Shown here piece by piece: positions 28,993-36,047 of a stretch of DNA of 48,469 nt. The notes under the pieces were generated by a model. That model did no database searches. It saw nothing but the letters and a program-made list of their open reading frames with translations, and was not told the origin of the DNA. Numbering within the stretch: the first letter of the stretch is position 1; each line of letters begins with the position of its first letter. The stretch lies in IMG/VR virus record IMGVR_UViG_3300042430_001199, positions 1 through 48,469 of that record; one strand, 5' to 3'. The DNA comes from a virus. Both the position numbers and the translations under genes were made by a program.

Positions 28993-29349
28993 TTAAAAAT
29001 CGTCACCGAAATCAACGTCCTCATCATCATCTTCGTAATCATCATCTTCGTAATCTTCATCATCCTCACCTTCACCTTTTGTCTCATTCATTAAGAAATC
29101 AAATACTTGGTCCATATTGTTTTTTGCTTCAGCAATATGGTCCTGAGCCCAATCGTGACCGTTTTCTAATATCTCATTAATTGTTGATTCATCCATTTCC
29201 AATAACATTTCACATTGTCTTTTAATTTGTTCCAAATTACTAAAGAACATATATCGAGAGTTATTGTGATTACCACCTTCATTAATGTTATTTTTCAATC
29301 TATTAACTAAAGTTTCTAATTGTTTTTCATTTATAATAATTGTTCCCAT
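28993..29349 (-). CDS. Unknown protein with capsid-targeting-like N-terminus and acidic tail
   Basis: A 118-residue protein. It opens MGTIIINEKQLETLVNRLKN with I-N-E at 6-8 and a second I-N-E at 22-24, separated by an amphipathic helix. The centre, NLEQIKRQCEMLLEMDESTI, then GHDWAQDHIAEAKNNMDQV, resembles a phage family I recall (I-L-x-x-G-H-x-W-A-x-D-H-I-x-x-x-K). The last 25 residues are nearly all Asp and Glu. It may bind basic partners or mimic DNA inside the capsid. A TATTTAT motif is upstream. Confidence 0.68.
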   Translation of the reverse strand: MGTIIINEKQLETLVNRLKNNINEGGNHNNSRYMFFSNLEQIKRQCEMLLEMDESTINEILENGHDWAQDHIAEAKNNMDQVFDFLMNETKGEGEDDEDYEDDDYEDDDEDVDFGDDF

Positions 29350-29358
29350 AATACCTTT

Positions 29359-29372
29359 TATTTATAAATATA
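29359..29372 (-). promoter_or_regulatory. TATTTAT-type (late?) promoter motif
   Basis: Minus strand ATATATTTATAAATA, nine bases before the ATG at 29349. Confidence 0.45.
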
Positions 29373-29376
29373 TCTA

Positions 29377-29407
29377 AATAAAAAAAGGGAGACCGAAATC
29401 TCCCTTT
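29377..29407 (-). terminator. Rho-independent terminator
   Basis: Minus strand GGGAGA pairs with TCTCCC and is followed by seven T. Just upstream (29408-29463) the transcript can form CUUUGU/ACAAAG and GCC/GGC hairpins, so this 3' region is structured. Confidence 0.75.
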
Positions 29408-29463
29408 GGGGCCATAGAGGCACATCCACCACTTTGTTATACGATACAAAGAAACGTTATTTC

Positions 29464-29688
29464 CTAATAACCAGGTGTTGATTCTTTAACAGTTTCTTCA
29501 ACAACTTGTTCAATTTTTTGTTTACCTTCAGTTGAACCGTTAAAATATTTTTTCAATGAAAAATAAGTGTAAACAATACAAAAACAAATTAATCCAATCA
29601 CTAATTTTATTGCTGTCTTCCAAAATTTGAAAATCATATACCCACCAAAACCTATCACTGCTAATGTACCTAATGTCTCTGAACTCAT
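29464..29688 (-). CDS. Small two-span membrane protein
   Basis: A 74-residue protein. Two hydrophobic segments (TLAVIGFGGYMIFKFW at about 7-22 and IKLVIGLICFCIVYTYF at 27-43) precede a charged C-terminal tail (IEQVVEETVKES). It has its own promoter and ends in a structured 3' region with a terminator. No specific family; holin-like architecture is possible. Confidence 0.65.
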   Translation of the reverse strand: MSSETLGTLAVIGFGGYMIFKFWKTAIKLVIGLICFCIVYTYFSLKKYFNGSTEGKQKIEQVVEETVKESTPGY

Positions 29689-29713
29689 ATCCGTTTGTTT
29701 TTATTTATATATA

Positions 29714-29721
29714 CAAATATA
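29714..29721 (-). promoter_or_regulatory. Bacteroidota-type -7 element
   Basis: TATATTTG on the minus strand, 25 bases before the ATG at 29688. No strong -33 element. Confidence 0.4.
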
Positions 29722-29734
29722 AACAAAATTTCAA

Positions 29735-30250
29735 TTACTCAGCATCCTCATACTGAAAATAATTTCTTGGAGGTTCAAAATCCATTGGAAGGTTTTTTAT
29801 ATCTTCCTTCAGTTCATCAACCATTTCCTGAGTGTAGTATGTTCTAAAATGAGAACGTCGTTGATTATAAGGTTTCTCTTGGTCCTCAGCATCATCACGT
29901 AATTCTTCTTCCATCCTTTGAAGGAGTATAGTTAATCCCTTGTGTTTATTCCACTTCTCATAGTCCTCAAGTGATTTTATAACTTTAGTATCACCATAGT
30001 TATAAAAACCTTCACCTAAGTCAGTATTTGTCGTGTAGATGTCAACAATACCGTTTTCACCATCATATTCATAACATAAGTCTCTCAATCTACTTATATT
30101 AGTAATACCCTTTTCTTCCCAATTACGACCATAAGACCTAACCTTACAGATGTAGATGTGTCCATCTTTATATTCCCAAATTAAACCATTGATTTTATCT
30201 CTAAGTTCAACTAAATCGTTTAATAATAAATTTGACACATCTAATTTCAT
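29735..30250 (-). CDS. Hypothetical protein
   Basis: Read from the ATG at 30250 (171 residues); an upstream ATG would overlap the SPFH gene by 64 bases. The N-terminus forms a DUF-like strand-helix unit (MKLDVSNLLLNDLVELRDKI, then GLIWEYKDGHIYICKVRSYG). C-terminal part charged and helical. No family recognised. Confidence 0.6.
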   Translation of the reverse strand: MKLDVSNLLLNDLVELRDKINGLIWEYKDGHIYICKVRSYGRNWEEKGITNISRLRDLCYEYDGENGIVDIYTTNTDLGEGFYNYGDTKVIKSLEDYEKWNKHKGLTILLQRMEEELRDDAEDQEKPYNQRRSHFRTYYTQEMVDELKEDIKNLPMDFEPPRNYFQYEDAE

Positions 30251-30321
30251 ATCTATAAGTTTTGGTTGTTGGTTATTAATGGTAACGACACCATTGTCGT
30301 TACCATATTGTATTATGTTTA

Positions 30322-31224
30322 TTATTTTATATTCAAGAATGTTCCTGTTCCACCCGCAACTGTTGAAGGTAATTGACCATCCCATTTCTCAATTTTCTTA
30401 TATTCAACATACAAAGGTGTTAACTTTTGTTGTGTTAAATCCATCGCTCTCGCCTTAGCGGATGCGTTGATAACAGTCTCTGCGGAGTCAGCCTTTGCAA
30501 CCGCAACTTTACGTTGACCATCAGCCTGAGCAGCAATTGCTTGTTGTTTAGATGCTTCCGCTTGTTGGATGGCTCTTGTTTTTGCGATAATTGATTCTTG
30601 TAATGCCTCAGGAGGTGTAATGTTAGTTCTCAACTGAGATACGTCAAACCATTTAATCAATCGTTTATTACATTCGACTACGATATTAGACTCGAAATTT
30701 TCACGGTGGTTAAAGATACTATCGACAGACCAAGTATTCGCCACGTCATTCACCGCTCCAACGATTGCATTTTTCAACCATCCTTGCTCCACTTCTTTAA
30801 TCGGTAATCTCAAGTTTTGGAACATATCCCCAACTGTACTAGATTTCAATTTGTAGTTAAACGTAGGGTTAATAGTTGTGGTAAATCCACCCTTAGTAAT
30901 CACCATTTGGTCACCATACTCAATGTGTTGTTGGAACACAGGGAACTCATACATTGTTTCAGTCCAAGAGTTATAAACTACCCAACCTGTTTTGTACTCA
31001 TACTTCGATACACCACGAGCATCACCTGTTAAATTAACTTTGATACCAACGTTACCTGTATCCACTCGTTCTGTTGAGAATGGTTGAATTAATGAGATAA
31101 CAATCCCCAATACACCAACGATAATCCCGTTTCTTAAACTCACAGTGTCATCATTCGCAACACCTCTAAAAATCATTACACCTGCAACAACCAATGACAA
31201 TACTAATAAAATAATTGTAATCAT
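30322..31224 (-). CDS. SPFH/Band 7 (prohibitin-like) membrane protein
   Basis: A 300-residue protein with two N-terminal hydrophobic segments (ITIILLVLSLVVAGVMIF and IIVGVLGIVISLI), an SPFH domain at about 50-200 with VDTGNVGIKVNLTGDARGV, and a long Ala/Gln-rich coiled coil at about 215-265 (TRAIQQAEASKQQAIAAQAD). This is prohibitin/HflK architecture. Such proteins form membrane rings that regulate proteases and curvature; phage copies may reshape the host membrane or protect phage proteins. Coupled by ATGA to the gene upstream. Confidence 0.9.
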   Translation of the reverse strand: MITIILLVLSLVVAGVMIFRGVANDDTVSLRNGIIVGVLGIVISLIQPFSTERVDTGNVGIKVNLTGDARGVSKYEYKTGWVVYNSWTETMYEFPVFQQHIEYGDQMVITKGGFTTTINPTFNYKLKSSTVGDMFQNLRLPIKEVEQGWLKNAIVGAVNDVANTWSVDSIFNHRENFESNIVVECNKRLIKWFDVSQLRTNITPPEALQESIIAKTRAIQQAEASKQQAIAAQADGQRKVAVAKADSAETVINASAKARAMDLTQQKLTPLYVEYKKIEKWDGQLPSTVAGGTGTFLNIK

Positions 31225-31454
31225 ACTTCTTCTTCTTTTTCTTTAAAATTAAATAAATTTATAACATATTTGGATATTATTTTTAATTGAGACACAGTGT
31301 AAAATAACCCAAAAAACACTGATATCATTTGTAAGAACATCGGAAATTCTCTACTAATAACATATTCAAATATTATTGTAAGGACACTGATGTAGACAAT
31401 CGTAGAGGCCAATACCAACCAACCATTACTACTTAAATTTAACCAACTTTTCAT
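31221..31454 (-). CDS. Small two-span membrane protein
   Basis: A 77-residue protein with two transmembrane segments (WLVLASTIVYISVLTIIFEY and FLQMISVFFGLFYTVSQL). Coupled by a four-base overlap to the SPFH gene, so it may be a membrane partner of it. No family recognised. Confidence 0.6.
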   Translation of the reverse strand: MKSWLNLSSNGWLVLASTIVYISVLTIIFEYVISREFPMFLQMISVFFGLFYTVSQLKIISKYVINLFNFKEKEEEV

Positions 31455-31514
31455 TTCATAACTAATAGATTTTTAATTGTTAATAAACTTATATATAATA
31501 TTTCAAACTATCAA

Positions 31515-31964
31515 TCAGATTTTATTCATCCAAAGAAAATAATTTGTTTGGTTACTCGAACCAGGTGTAATATCAATAAATTTCAACCCTTCGATTTTAC
31601 CACTCTTTAAATTGTATTCATAGATTGTCCCACTTAAATTACCCCAAGACGTTCCGTTAATACTCATATTAAAACCACCACCTGTGTAATACAACGAATA
31701 TTTTGAACTATACCCGTTGTATTTATAACTTGTGTTTGATATAAATTGTAACGTATCACTAACTGTTTGAGGATTACCTATACCTCCAATTCTGATTCCC
31801 GTTAATACCCAAGTTGACCCTTTCAATGTTGGTATTGAATCAGTAACTGTATCAGTCACATATGGGTAAACGATAATAGGTTTAGACTCTTTTGGTTGGG
31901 GGTCTTCTTTATAACAAGAACTTACCCCCAACACCACCAACAATATGTAAATTAGTTTCATCAT
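31515..31964 (-). CDS. Predicted lipoprotein, beta-rich
   Basis: A 149-residue protein. MMKLIYILLVVLGVSSC is a lipoprotein signal with the lipidation Cys at 17. After a Pro/Lys-rich linker, a beta-rich domain (STWVLTGIRIGGIG; SKYSLYYTGGGFNMSING) resembles small lipocalin-like lipoproteins of Bacteroidota. It would be anchored in the host envelope. Second lipoprotein of the window, after 18831-19136. Confidence 0.7.
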   Translation of the reverse strand: MMKLIYILLVVLGVSSCYKEDPQPKESKPIIVYPYVTDTVTDSIPTLKGSTWVLTGIRIGGIGNPQTVSDTLQFISNTSYKYNGYSSKYSLYYTGGGFNMSINGTSWGNLSGTIYEYNLKSGKIEGLKFIDITPGSSNQTNYFLWMNKI

Positions 31965-32239
31965 TTTGTTACCAATGCTTCGATTTTACTTTTAACGTGG
32001 TCAGATGAGGTATACTCGGTCTTACCTGTTTTGATTATCGAATCAACCAAATGTTTAAATGGGACGTGAACTAAAAAATCAGTCCCGTTGAAGAATGTCA
32101 AATCCTCTTTCTCAACTAAACACCCGTGAATCGCTTTAAGGAATAATTTGAATTGTGTTCCATCAATGAATGTCTCATCTAATACTACTCCAAACTTTTC
32201 GTGTTCTATTTTAATGTTATGAAAACTATTAATCACCAT
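31961..32239 (-). CDS. Hypothetical protein
   Basis: A 92-residue protein with strand-helix order (IKIEHEKFGVVLDETFIDG, then FKLFLKAIHGCLVEKEDL). Coupled by ATGA to the lipoprotein gene downstream. No family recognised. A TATATTTG lies 22 bases upstream but inside the end of a small gene. Confidence 0.6.
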   Translation of the reverse strand: MVINSFHNIKIEHEKFGVVLDETFIDGTQFKLFLKAIHGCLVEKEDLTFFNGTDFLVHVPFKHLVDSIIKTGKTEYTSSDHVKSKIEALVTK

Positions 32240-32269
32240 ATCTCAAATTTTAAATGTTCAACAAATATA

Positions 32270-32383
32270 CTAAATTTCTGAATTCTTGTGCTTACTCTTT
32301 CTGTAATATTTTTTCTTATTACGATAGATGTTAGGTCTTGTAGCCATTCTTAATTCTTGTGGTGTTATCTCTATTGTTTTCAT
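32270..32383 (-). CDS. Small basic protein (37 residues)
   Basis: ATG at 32383, preceded by AAAGGAT as a ribosome binding site and by a full promoter (32402-32409). MKTIEITPQELRMATRPNIY is followed by an Arg/Lys-rich tail (RNKKKYYRKSKHK). The strong positive charge suggests nucleic-acid binding. The clean promoter-RBS-ATG order makes it credible despite its size. Confidence 0.6.
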   Translation of the reverse strand: MKTIEITPQELRMATRPNIYRNKKKYYRKSKHKNSEI

Positions 32384-32401
32384 ATCCTTTAATTATTTCA
32401 A

Positions 32402-32409
32402 CAAATATA
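32402..32409 (-). promoter_or_regulatory. Bacteroidota-type promoter
   Basis: TATATTTG on the minus strand with TTTG 19 bases upstream, a full consensus. Drives the 37-residue gene and probably the genes after it. Confidence 0.6.
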
Positions 32410-32412
32410 ACA

Positions 32413-32652
32413 CTATTTTACTATTTCACAAAATTTAAATGAACCTCCATTATCAATATATAATTCAAACACAAATTCAACCTCATCACCCTCCTTTAAA
32501 TTGTGTTCAGTGAAGGGGTTAAGAATATCATACTTGTAAAAGACTTTTTCAATTGACTCCCCTTTTAATTCTGCAAATATTTTCTTTGGTGAATGTTCCA
32601 CCATTAGTTCACCACCTTGGTGGACTATTTTACCTTTTAATACCTTTGTCAT
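32413..32652 (-). CDS. Hypothetical protein, possible small beta-barrel
   Basis: A 79-residue protein with KVLKGKIVHQGGELMVEH at the start and HNLKEGDEVEFVFELYIDNG near the end, a pattern seen in OB-like or cold-shock-like barrels (K-E-G-D-x-V-x-F). No RNP motif. Coupled by ATGA to the SmpB gene upstream. Confidence 0.5.
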   Translation of the reverse strand: MTKVLKGKIVHQGGELMVEHSPKKIFAELKGESIEKVFYKYDILNPFTEHNLKEGDEVEFVFELYIDNGGSFKFCEIVK

Positions 32653-33083
32653 AGACCTCGTTTTAATTCTCTATTTATATCTCGTTCTTTAATCGAATCT
32701 CTCTTATCCCACAACTTCTTACCTTTGGCTAATACAATCTCCATCTTAATCAACCCGGTCTCATTACGATACAATCTATACGGAACAATCGTTAACCCAT
32801 TAATTAATTCGTTCTCAAGTTTACGCAATTCTTTCTTCTTCATTAACAATTTACGTTCCCTCATAGGTTCGTGAGCGTATGACACATTAGAACTAGCAAT
32901 GTTTAACCCTTTAACATATAACTCACCATTCTTAAAGTAACAATACGTATCAGTCATTGAAACTTTTGAGTCACTGATTGACTTAACCTCAGAACCCTGT
33001 AGTTTAACCCCAACGACAAATGTCTCAACGAAAAAGTATTCAAACTTAACTTTCTTGTTAACTATATTCACTCTCGATTTCAT
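32649..33083 (-). CDS. smpB: SmpB, tmRNA-binding protein
   Basis: A 144-residue protein, close to the usual 150-160. Signatures: GVKLQGSEVKSISDSKVSMT near the N-terminus (typical G-x-x-L-x-G-x-E-V-K-S-x-R), the surface strand AYCYF-like TYCYFKNGELYVKG, HEPMRERKLLMKKKELRKLE, and the C-terminal AKGKKLWDKRDSIKERD. SmpB binds the tRNA-like part of tmRNA and places it in the empty A site of stalled ribosomes; the C-terminal tail reads the mRNA channel, and it is present here though short. No tmRNA gene is recognisable in this window. TATATTTG lies five bases before the ATG, so the message may be leaderless. Confidence 0.92.
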   Translation of the reverse strand: MKSRVNIVNKKVKFEYFFVETFVVGVKLQGSEVKSISDSKVSMTDTYCYFKNGELYVKGLNIASSNVSYAHEPMRERKLLMKKKELRKLENELINGLTIVPYRLYRNETGLIKMEIVLAKGKKLWDKRDSIKERDINRELKRGL

Positions 33084-33088
33084 AGTAA

Positions 33089-33096
33089 CAAATATA
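33089..33096 (-). promoter_or_regulatory. Bacteroidota-type promoter of smpB, leaderless arrangement
   Basis: TATATTTG, then TTACT, then ATG on the minus strand, with TTG 20 bases upstream. The transcription start should fall at or within a base or two of the ATG. Confidence 0.55.
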
Positions 33097-33117
33097 GTTA
33101 ATTTTATTTAACCTCAC

Positions 33118-33126
33118 AATATTTAT
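33118..33126 (+). promoter_or_regulatory. TATTTAT-type (late?) promoter motif
   Basis: AATATTTAT, then AGATATG at the start of the DUF192 gene, the same layout as the minus-strand sites. Confidence 0.5.
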
Positions 33127-33130
33127 AGAT

Positions 33131-33472
33131 ATGAATATTCGAATTAATAATAACAAGTTTGTAGTAAAAACTATGATTACCCCCAAGGATAAATCAAACG
33201 GTATGATGGGAAAAAAGTTTACATCACCAAATCAAGGTATGTTATTTTTAATGGATGATGCCGACCATTGTTTTTGGATGAAAAATTGTGTGATACCTTT
33301 GGATATAATCTTTATTAAAGATGGTATGATATCAAACATCCACCACAATTGTCCCCCTTGTAAATCAAAAGATTGTGGAAACTATTGTGGTGAAGGTGAT
33401 ATGATTTTAGAAGTTAAAGGTGGTACATGCAAACGTTTAGGTATTAAACTTGACGACCGAATAGAATTTTAA
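33131..33472 (+). CDS. DUF192 protein with added Cys cluster
   Basis: A 113-residue protein. SNGMMGKKFTSPNQGMLFLM, then HCFWMKNCVIPLDIIFI, then DMILEVKGG match the DUF192 order (G-L-M-x-R, M-x-F, F-W-M-K-N-x-x-I-P-L-D-x-x-F-x, L-E). The IHHNCPPCKSKDCGNYCG insert adds four Cys and two His, more than usual, possibly a metal site. DUF192 proteins are found in many bacteria and their function is not settled. It ends four bases inside the convergent DHH gene. Confidence 0.82.
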   Translation: MNIRINNNKFVVKTMITPKDKSNGMMGKKFTSPNQGMLFLMDDADHCFWMKNCVIPLDIIFIKDGMISNIHHNCPPCKSKDCGNYCGEGDMILEVKGGTCKRLGIKLDDRIEF

Positions 33473-34914
33473 CCTTCTTGTATTTTTTGTTGTAATACTC
33501 TTACAAATTCGTTTTGAATCATTTTTGTAAACTTAACCGATGGTGAATCATCTTCACTTTTTTGGTAACTTCCACCTCCTGATAATTTCTGAGGGTTCTT
33601 ACCTAAATAACTAAGACCTGATATATTCGTAATACATTTGTGTCCACCACTATTAGCTTGAATTATATCCCAAGCACTAACAGTTACTTTCTCCATAATA
33701 GATTTTTGTTTATCACTTAAACTATTATAATGTCTTTGCATTATATTACTAATAATGTTTAATAATTCAGGTCCGTTGTTAATCTTACTAAATTTTTCAC
33801 CATACAATGCTTCAAAATCTTTAAACGTAAAACCAACTGACTCAGTATTTAATTTGTTCTCAGATACCCATTTGATTGTAGATAATGGAATTTCTTTTTG
33901 TTTTAATTGTGTTTCCCATTTAGATAACACCTCATCTTTAACCTCACCTAAGTTAACACCTTTCAATGCTCTCTCTTTTTTGAATGGATTACAAGACGCT
34001 TGAACTAACCCCAACGGCCAAGCAATAACTATAAAGTCAGCTTCAGGATTGTTTTTAAATGGTGTATACCTATCATAAGAACCAGGTTTCATCATATTAC
34101 CACCACCGTATTGAACAATGATATTATCCATAACTTTAACGTTAGGATGATTCTTCATTGATTGAACGTAGTTGTCTCTATTTTGTTGTAGAACATCAAC
34201 TGACGCAAACCCCTTCTCTTTCATAATTCTCTTAATGTTAGTTAAGATATTAAGTAAAGATGGTGTTGATTCCATAACCAATTCTTCTAAGAAATCAGGT
34301 TTGTTTTTAAACGCCAATAATAATTTATTAATCGTCAAACCAAGAGCCATTTTGTTTTTTGGAACTGATTTTTCTTTATCTAAGTTGAAGATGTAATTAT
34401 TAACCTCATCAACTGTGATATCGTTTGGTGCAAAATTCGCCGAGTCAACCGTCGAGATTAATAACAAATCATCACTTGGGAATAATTCTTTTGGTGATAT
34501 TGATTGTGATATAGTTTCAACATTTGAACGTGATGATTTAAAGTTTGTTGCAGTCCCTGATTCAACACCCGCTTGTGTGTCGTGGTGGTCTGTGTGAATA
34601 ACAAACATTGGTTTACCGTGAGCAAAGTCAACCAATACAGGCATAACATCACCACTACCTTCAGGTTTTTTAATCGACCATTCTTTATCACCGTATTGTA
34701 TTACCTCACAATCAACGGTTTCAATCCCATATTGTTTTAAATATTCTTTCATCGCAATCGCAGTTGTTACACCATCCAAATCTTGATGAAAATAAATTTT
34801 AGCTTTTCGATATCTCTCAGCGATTTTATTAATATCACGAATCCCTGACTCCATTATCATTCGTTTAATGACATCGGTCATTTGATTCTCATTTAATCTT
34901 ACTATTTTTTTCAT
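33469..34914 (-). CDS. DHH-family phosphoesterase with capsid-targeting-like N-terminus
   Basis: A 481-residue protein. MKKIVRLNENQMTDVIKRMI has L-N-E at 7-9 and I-M-E at 20-22. The catalytic domain follows at once: HQDLDGVTTAIAM (D-x-D at 45-47), VDFAHG at 95-100, and TDHHD at 108-112, the DHH motif that binds two Mn2+. SGGHK near residue 425 is the DHHA1 substrate motif. DHH enzymes include RecJ and nanoRNase. A packaged DHH enzyme could degrade short nucleic acids or signalling dinucleotides after entry; this role is inferred. The gene begins at the last base of the pre-toxin-like gene's stop. Confidence 0.85.
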   Translation of the reverse strand: MKKIVRLNENQMTDVIKRMIMESGIRDINKIAERYRKAKIYFHQDLDGVTTAIAMKEYLKQYGIETVDCEVIQYGDKEWSIKKPEGSGDVMPVLVDFAHGKPMFVIHTDHHDTQAGVESGTATNFKSSRSNVETISQSISPKELFPSDDLLLISTVDSANFAPNDITVDEVNNYIFNLDKEKSVPKNKMALGLTINKLLLAFKNKPDFLEELVMESTPSLLNILTNIKRIMKEKGFASVDVLQQNRDNYVQSMKNHPNVKVMDNIIVQYGGGNMMKPGSYDRYTPFKNNPEADFIVIAWPLGLVQASCNPFKKERALKGVNLGEVKDEVLSKWETQLKQKEIPLSTIKWVSENKLNTESVGFTFKDFEALYGEKFSKINNGPELLNIISNIMQRHYNSLSDKQKSIMEKVTVSAWDIIQANSGGHKCITNISGLSYLGKNPQKLSGGGSYQKSEDDSPSVKFTKMIQNEFVRVLQQKIQEG

Positions 34915-35987
34915 TATTTAAACAAAGGATTTAAAAAAACTTCTAACGGGTTTATACCCATAATATCTTGAGTATTTAACCCACCATCTGTTTGTTGGGT
35001 TTGTGTATCACCACCTGAACCAAAATCTTGATTCCATGTTTGTTGAGCCTTTTCAGTTTGATTATACTTATTAACTTGTTGTTCTATATTCGGATACTTA
35101 ATCATTAATTCATCAGGTGTTGTTTTAAAATCACCAATACCTAAGAAATCAAGAAACCCTAAATACCATTTAGTTCTTCTCATTAATGACCTAGTAGCCG
35201 GATTACCACCAAATATTCGTGGTGCTCCCGCAGTGAATTTTTTCCAGAGTGATACGTCCTTAGATGAAATGTACTTGAGGTATTTATTTTTAAACCCACC
35301 AAAATCTCTAAACCCTCTAAAAGTATTTTTTAACGTTTCCTTTTCCGCAAGACCGATACCTTTGGTTACCTCAGCACCAAGTTTCATTTCTTTACTAGCG
35401 GTTACAAACACTGAAACATATTCCTCAATTAACTTAAACATTCGTCTTAGTATTGGAACTTTGTTTCCCGCATTTTTTAAAATTTCTAATAATTTAACAC
35501 CCCAAGTAGGTGAAGTACTAACAAATTTACCAATAGCTCCACCTGATTTAGTTGCAGTTTCAGCAACTTTAGCAGCATCACCCGCAAGAGCTGCGGCTTT
35601 AAACATTTTAGCAGTATCACCACCTAATTTTAATGCACCAATAACAGGTTTACCAATCACGTCACCGATTAATGGTACTACAGAAATCCAAGACAGTAAC
35701 GCAAATAACTTATCATCTTGTCTCCAATAACTAATACCGTTGATAACATCAATCACACCTGTAGGGTCAAAAATACCGGCAATATCACCTAAAGTATTAT
35801 ACCATTTAGATTCTTGTATTAATTTAGATTTATCAGGATATATGACTTTTAGAAATTCTAATACGAATATTTTTTCCCCTTTACTTAATTTAGACCATTT
35901 CTCATTTAAAATGTTTTTTTGTTCTTCTAAGTAAATTTTATTAACAACGTCTTTAAATTCGTGTTTATTAATAATATAATGGCTCAT
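34914..35987 (-). CDS. Pre-toxin-domain-like (PT-TG) virion protein
   Basis: A 357-residue protein. Near residues 60-120, WYNTLGDIAGIFDPTGVIDV followed by NGISYWRQDDKLFALLSWIS and VVPLIGDVIGKPVIG resembles the pre-toxin domain (G-D-x-x-G-x-x-D-P-T-G-x-x-D-x-x-N, then L-S-x-I-x-x-x-P-x-x-G-D). A hydrophobic Ala/Gly-rich stretch follows, then a basic helical region and a Gln/Thr-rich tail. L-E-E at 20-22 and L-N-E at 27-29 fit the (I/L)xE pattern, though the opening I-N-K does not. A late-type motif is upstream. It may act on host membranes during entry. Confidence 0.65.
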   Translation of the reverse strand: MSHYIINKHEFKDVVNKIYLEEQKNILNEKWSKLSKGEKIFVLEFLKVIYPDKSKLIQESKWYNTLGDIAGIFDPTGVIDVINGISYWRQDDKLFALLSWISVVPLIGDVIGKPVIGALKLGGDTAKMFKAAALAGDAAKVAETATKSGGAIGKFVSTSPTWGVKLLEILKNAGNKVPILRRMFKLIEEYVSVFVTASKEMKLGAEVTKGIGLAEKETLKNTFRGFRDFGGFKNKYLKYISSKDVSLWKKFTAGAPRIFGGNPATRSLMRRTKWYLGFLDFLGIGDFKTTPDELMIKYPNIEQQVNKYNQTEKAQQTWNQDFGSGGDTQTQQTDGGLNTQDIMGINPLEVFLNPLFK

Positions 35988-35998
35988 AACATTTTTTA

Positions 35999-36010
35999 TT
36001 ATAAATATTA
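35999..36010 (-). promoter_or_regulatory. TATTTAT-type (late?) promoter motif
   Basis: Minus strand TAATATTTATAA, 11 bases before the ATG at 35987. Confidence 0.45.
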
Positions 36011-36016
36011 TGAAAA

Positions 36017-36047
36017 CAAAAAAAGGGGGATTTTTATTCCCCCTTTT
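36017..36047 (-). terminator. Rho-independent terminator
   Basis: Minus strand AAAAGGGGG pairs with CCCCCTTTT and is followed by a T-run. The methyltransferase stop codon lies within it. Confidence 0.8.

Noticed and set aside
35233-35730. Plus-strand open frame of 165 codons opposite the pre-toxin-like gene
   Set aside because: It is the antisense shadow of a gene with clear domain pattern, late-type motif and N-terminal signature on the minus strand.
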